From Citrus sinensis (taxonomy: Eukaryota > Streptophyta > Magnoliopsida > Sapindales > Rutaceae), in assembly GCF_022201045.2 (NCBI RefSeq), contig NC_068556.1:19697501-19761500 (forward strand): a stretch of 64,000 bases of DNA, given 5' to 3'. The translations under genes and the position numbers were made by a program. Positions 59,496-64,000 of the stretch are shown here, piece by piece; position 1 is the stretch's first letter, and each line of letters opens with the position of its first letter. The notes below the pieces were generated by a model that saw nothing but the letters and a program-made list of their open reading frames with translations, was not told the DNA's origin and searched no databases.

Positions 59496-60299
59496 TCATC
59501 ATATTTATTCTGATATCTGATGAAGATGTGAATACTATATACTTCTTTCTGTTTTTTTTTTTTTTTGATAGGATATGCTTCTTTCTGTTAAATAGTTTAA
59601 TTTATTGCTAGTTCTATTGCGAACGTCAATTAGCTACAAAGACTTAAAAGTACTATAACTCAAAAGCAAACTAAATAATAAATTAAACTACTGAGGAAAG
59701 CCATCAAAACCATTACCGAAACGTCCTCCCAAGTAATTAGAAGAAAAAACCTATGCAAGATCATTTTTTATTTTTCTTTGAAGAACATTTAATGAAGTTG
59801 GAAAGTAAGTTTTAAGTCCTCCAAAATGCAGCAAAACAATATTATTCAAAAGGACTCATAATGGCTAAGTCAGTCCAGTCGTATTGGTGGCCAAATCAAA
59901 AAGTTTGTTCGCCTTTATTATTGAGCTTTTTCACATCCATTGAAAAAGTTTTAGCCAAAAGAGTGGTAATAATAATTTTTATCTAAAAATTTGAAATCAT
60001 TTTTTTAATTACTGTTTACAAAACAGATTATAATAAAAAAAAAATCTTTGTATTTTTTATTAAGATAAAATTCTCTCAAAAAATATTTAAAAAATATTTA
60101 ATACAACTATACTTACCAAAGACCTTAATTAAGGTATAAAACAATCTTATACCAATTGAATTGATTTGTACAAAGTGATGCCGATCAGGAAAAAGTGTCA
60201 ATCTTAAAAGAAAAGCAGAAAAAAACATAAAAAGACGAATGCTATGGTCTCTCGTTTTGCATTTGACAGGTGAGAGATAAAAAGTGTTGTAGGCTCCAT
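59381..60299. other. Intergenic DNA with (AT)n-(GTAT)n microsatellite
   Basis: The microsatellite spans about 59440-59496. A T-run is near 59550-59567. No gene found. Confidence 0.55.
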
Positions 60300-60308
60300 A
60301 AACATCAT

Positions 60309-60453
60309 GGACTCGACTAGCTTACAGAATCTGTAAGCTACAGACTGCAGCATCAGCCGTTGGATGTGGAGTGAGAAATTAAACAATAGAAAATGGGATG
60401 GTGGGATGACGGGAGATGTTAGGTACAGAGTCTGTACCATAGGCGGCAAGTCC
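60309..60453. mobile_element. Mutator-like MITE, copy 3, MULE-end type
   Basis: 145 bp with ends GGACTCGACTAGC and, in reverse, GGACTTGCCGCC, flanked by a perfect 9-bp TSD AAACATCAT (60300-60308, 60454-60462). Each terminus holds a hairpin (GCTTACAG/CTGTAAGC; GGTACAGA/TCTGTACC). The reverse end, GGACTTGCCGCCTATGGTACAG, resembles the MULE terminus GGACATGGCTATGATACAGGG in order and spacing, and AGCCGTTGGATG is shared. It is a likely non-autonomous relative of the MULE at 4255-16462. Confidence 0.85.
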
Positions 60454-60465
60454 AAACATCATTTA

Positions 60466-61271
60466 TGCTGCGTTTACTTTTTAGATTGGAGTGGAAATTC
60501 TGAGGAGTGAAAATTTTTGGATTAGGAGTGTGGAGTGGGAGTGAGAGTAAGGTGTTTACTTAGAATAAATAAAAGTATGAATTGTCAATCAGAATCTCAA
60601 TTATTTATTTACTTTGTCTTGAATTAGGAGTAAATTATTTTAAATTATAATTTTATCCTTATGTACAGAATTATAATTTGTAATTAAAAAATTAATAAAA
60701 AATATATTTGGAAAATAAAATAAATATTTTATTATATTTAAAAATTAATAATAATTACTAATATTCTTAATTATGTAAATCATAATTTTTTATTAATTTA
60801 AATTTAAATTATGTGAATAAAAATTATTAATAATAGCAACACAAATGAAATATTATTATTGATAATATAGTACAAAATTAATATTTTTTTAGAATAAAAT
60901 ATTTATTATTATTAATTAAATAAATAATTAATATTTATTAAAATTAATGTTTAATATTATTAATTTAAATATAATATTTATTTATTTTTATTTTATTAAA
61001 TTTAATAAAATAAATATGATATAATTATTACTTTTAATAAATATAATATTATTTATTTATTTTAATTATAATTATAAAGATAAAATGGGAAGAGGGGGAG
61101 TGGATTCCCACTCCCACCTCCCCCCATAGGAGTGGGAATCCCACTCCCCACTCCAAAATTAAGTGGGATCCACGAATTTCCACTCTCACTCCCTCCTTTT
61201 TTAAGATAAGTAAACACTGAAATGGGATAAATCCACACTCCACACTTTCACTCCATCAAGTAAACACTACC
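60466..61271. mobile_element. Harbinger/Tourist-like non-autonomous element
   Basis: 806 bp, inserted directly beside the preceding MITE's TSD. Ends TGCTGCGTTTACTTTTTAG and, in reverse, GGTAGTGTTTACTTGATGG; TTA flanks it at 60463-60465 and 61272-61274. Subterminal GGAGTGGGAGTG-type repeats occur at both ends in opposite orientation, and the core at 60640-61075 is nearly pure A/T. Frames inside are not coding. Confidence 0.72.
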
Positions 61272-61274
61272 TTA

Positions 61275-62595
61275 TAGTTTTATACTTATCTATTGTTTAT
61301 TTTGTCTATTATATTCATTGTCTTACTTGATTTAACTATCATCCCATATATTTATTATAATTACGGCCCTGCCACTTTTTATTTACCACAATGTCCTTTC
61401 AAAGTTTAAGCAAAATACTTTTGATCAAAACACGTCAACTGTTTCTCTAAAATTGTTCCAATTACTTCTCCTAAATTTCGAGAAATTACTTTCAACTACT
61501 TATCTCAAGTCCCAGAGGAGCCAGAAACTTAGAAATTTATTTGAACTATATTTGTAGTTATCTAAGTTCCATGAATTTTTTTTTTTTTTGAGCCACACAT
61601 AGATTTAAATAAATAAACAAACAAATTGTTTCTTGATACCTTTTCAATTATTTAGAGAGTTAGCTAGAGTAAAATATTCCAAACATAACAAGATCAAAAT
61701 GGGGCAAGGATAAATATAAACAATAACATTTTATATAATAAATTTAGCATTATATGCACCCATTTAATTTAATAATGATTGAAGCATAATTTCAAAGATT
61801 CTTTTTCAATGACAATGAAAAAGGACCAAAAAATTTTAACAAACTGTATAATATAATTATTAAACAAATACACAGTCTTTTACTACATAGAATGACTCAA
61901 ATAATCTAAAAATTATTAACATTAAGTAGTCTTTACGTTTAAATTAAAAAATTCACTTGTGTATGTAATTCATGTGATATTGTGAAATGTATATTTAATA
62001 AAAAAAGTAAAAATTAAAAAAGATTTGTCAAGAAAATTTTAAGCTAGAGAACTTGTTCGATGATATTCTGAAACATAAATTTTACTTAAAAAAAAAAAAA
62101 GAGCTCTGGTTTCAAGTGGCTTTTCAACAGATTGAGGAGAAACAATTTTTCTTTTCTTTTCTTTCTTTCTTTTTTTTTTTTTGAAAAGAAGAGAAACAAT
62201 TGAGGGAGAAAGAGTGTTCAAGAAAGTTTACAGTTGAAGGGGTAATGTTGTAAAATTGAATATGGTATAGATATAATTATTGTGAGGTTGTAGGATGATG
62301 TTAAGTCAAATAAAATAATGATGCAAAAGACAAAAATACAGTGTGCTTTTCGGTAAATATAAAAGATATGTTATGGGACACATGTCGAATCTAGAATCAG
62401 CGAGTGGGACAATCACTCAAAATAACGACTGACACTAGCACCCCTCAAAATAAAAAAAAAAACAAGTGAATATTGGGATACATTCAATAAAAAATAAAAA
62501 TAAAGAAATAAATTGCATATCGAGTGAATTTTAAGAACATTATAACGTCTATAACTTTCGGTTGGCCGGATGGTAAAATGAATTAGGCTTTCTTT
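61275..62595. other. AT-rich intergenic DNA
   Basis: No gene or bounded element. A CT/T tract lies at about 62150-62180. Confidence 0.55.
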
Positions 62596-62612
62596 TTTAG
62601 CTGAGCTTTGTT

Positions 62613-62927
62613 TTTTTTTTTTTTTTTTGATTACATGAGACTATTGCTCAGATTACAACTCATATACATGAGACTATTACTGATATTTACAAATCAGACT
62701 ATTACTGGGACCAACTGACATCAATGCTAATGGAGCTCTGCCCAGATTTTAACCCTCACAAATATTCGAGGAATGTCTACTCCTCACTCATGAATAAGGG
62801 AGAAGACTACCTTCACTCAAATTAATTGAGGAAGAAAATACCCCACAATACTTTTGTGGGGGTTCGAACTGCTGCCCTCCAAGTTGGAGGGCAGCAGCCC
62901 TGGCCACTCGGGCTACTGCCCGAGTGG
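62613..62927 (-). mobile_element. tRNA-derived SINE, copy 2
   Basis: About 315 bp on the minus strand, with the A tail as T-run at 62613-62628. Read in sense, the head has hairpin CCACTCGGGC/GCCCGAGTGG (62927-62904), box-A-like GAGTGGCCAGGGC, hairpin CTGCCCTCCAA/TTGGAGGGCAG, and box-B-like GTTCGAACC. The body and 3' block (ATGAGTTGTAAT, TGAGCAATAGTCTCATGT) match copy 1 at 22804-23128. A perfect 17-bp TSD TTTAGCTGAGCTTTGTT (62596-62612, 62928-62944) frames it. Confidence 0.9.
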
Positions 62928-62944
62928 TTTAGCTGAGCTTTGTT

Positions 62945-63632
62945 GAATGCTGAATTTATGGTCAGAATCATTTTAAAATATTTTAAATTTTCAAAATTGT
63001 CGGATTGGAGCCCACACCCGCGTGAAGTCTCCTTTGTATTATTAGTAAACATTCTACTACTTTATTTCATCAAAAGAAAACAAAGGATCGAATTCCTTGC
63101 AACGGTGAGATTGCGATCTCGTCAAGCAATAGGAACGGTAGCCTTCAAACGAGTAAGTTATTACAAAATTGTTTAGAATAATATATATCTTATAACTCTG
63201 AAGCATTAATCGACTTCGTGTGAATTCTGCTTAGTTTCTTTAGTCGTGTGACAGTGGAGATCCATGATCTGGCTTAGTGCTGTAGGAACTATTACTAAGG
63301 ATATAAAGAATTGAAATCGAAACAAATATATAACTTTTTGAGTTGTTTTTGGTCATTCAATTAATGGGTTATTGCTGAATATTGATGATTTTGTTTCACT
63401 CCCTCCTGTTGTCCAAGCAGTGCTGTAACTATAATTCTTAGATGTCGAAACTATTATCTATCACTAGGTGTTAGCTACATTTATTAAAATTCAAACATAA
63501 TTCCTGACAATCATAGTAGCTTTTATGAAAAATTCAAGTACTTGTGTCTTCTGTGGTTGTCAATAATTATGGATATACAGATTTCAACATTTTTGAAATT
63601 TTGATGCTGCCAGTTAAAATGCAGATCAAGGC
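62945..63632. other. Upstream region of the right-edge DUF247 gene
   Basis: Likely promoter and 5'-UTR intron of the gene at 63633, judging from an acceptor-like AAAATGCAG ending at 63623 followed by ATCAAGGC and the ATG. No other gene seen. Confidence 0.45.
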
Positions 63633-64000
63633 ATGGCAAGTCCATCAGCTGACAGAGTACTTGATCTTGTTAAGGAAAAGCTTGATGGTCTAACTGCTAC
63701 ACCATCTGATCGGTTCAACATTTTTAAGGTGCCTGATGTACTGCGTAAGTTAAATGAAAAGGCTTATGAACCAAAAATGCTAGCAATTGGTCCTTATCAT
63801 CACGGTAAAGAAGAATTATCGACCTTTGAAGTGCACAAAACACGCTATCTCAGAGAACTTCTAGACCGTACGAGCAAGCCTTTGCCAGACTATGTCATGG
63901 CCATGAGGGCAATGGAAGAAAGAGCTAAAAATTGTTATGGAGGGTCCCTAAGTTTAGAGACAGATAAGTTTGTGCTAATGATGCTTCTCGATGGTTGTTT
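63633..64000 (+). CDS. DUF247 protein, 5' part (runs off the window)
   Basis: The first 122 codons are visible and open to the right edge. They contain VPDVLRKLNEKAYEP, MLAIGPYHH, AMRAMEERAKNCYGG and MMLLDGC, which are DUF247 landmarks. Similarity to the truncated gene at 47803-48390 is high along the whole visible length, and the leader ATGCAGATCAAGGC before the ATG is nearly identical to that copy's. DUF247 proteins normally have 400-500 residues and a C-terminal membrane segment, which would lie outside the window. Molecular role unknown. Nothing is broken in the visible part. Confidence 0.88.
   Translation, partial: MASPSADRVLDLVKEKLDGLTATPSDRFNIFKVPDVLRKLNEKAYEPKMLAIGPYHHGKEELSTFEVHKTRYLRELLDRTSKPLPDYVMAMRAMEERAKNCYGGSLSLETDKFVLMMLLDGC

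Overview
The window is nuclear DNA of a flowering plant, almost certainly a eudicot. Three things show this: AT-rich intergenic DNA, genes of plant-only families (BLUS1-type kinase, EAR-motif C2H2 repressors, CslG-type cellulose-synthase-like, DUF247), and a dense layer of plant transposons with clean target-site duplications (TSDs). A woody eudicot such as Citrus would fit, but the sequence alone does not prove the species. I found no tRNA, rRNA or CRISPR locus.

Layout. (1) 1-4245: intergenic DNA with a G-box and a small Mutator-like MITE. (2) 4255-16462: a complete 12.2-kb Mutator-like element (MULE) bounded by the perfect 9-bp TSD TGGAGGCAG. It carries an apparently intact FAR1/MuDR-type transposase on + and, convergent with it, a 12-exon Ulp1-like cysteine-protease gene on -. 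It also holds several unrelated tandem or palindromic arrays: a 193-bp satellite, nested palindromes of about 62 bp, a block of 122-bp repeats, and a G-rich minisatellite with a purine tract. (3) 16472-29143: gene-poor DNA with a MITE, two hAT elements, a SINE and a Harbinger-like MITE. (4) 29144-39002: two same-strand EAR-motif C2H2 zinc-finger genes separated by 8.6 kb without a recognisable gene. (5) 39003-45534: a Harbinger-like element and a single-exon BLUS1-like kinase. (6) 45535-48390: a decayed CslG-like pseudogene and a truncated DUF247 gene. (7) 49157-54987: a full-length but broken L1-type LINE with a 19-bp TSD. (8) 55007-64000: AT-rich DNA, a hAT element, a small gene with a CaaX prenylation motif, two back-to-back MITEs, a second SINE copy, and the 5' part of a second DUF247 gene running off the right edge.

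How parts relate. The MULE supplies its own DDE transposase; the Ulp1-like protein is its second product. The MULE and three small MITEs (3124-3264, 18068-18218, 60309-60453) share a design: ends beginning GG(A/T), a hairpin inside each terminus, 9-bp TSDs and an internal CCGTTGGAT motif. They look like one 'palindrome-tipped' group that this MULE or a relative may mobilise. The two SINE copies keep base-paired heads through compensatory changes. The two DUF247 copies share an almost identical leader and arose by an inverted duplication; the LINE now lies between them.
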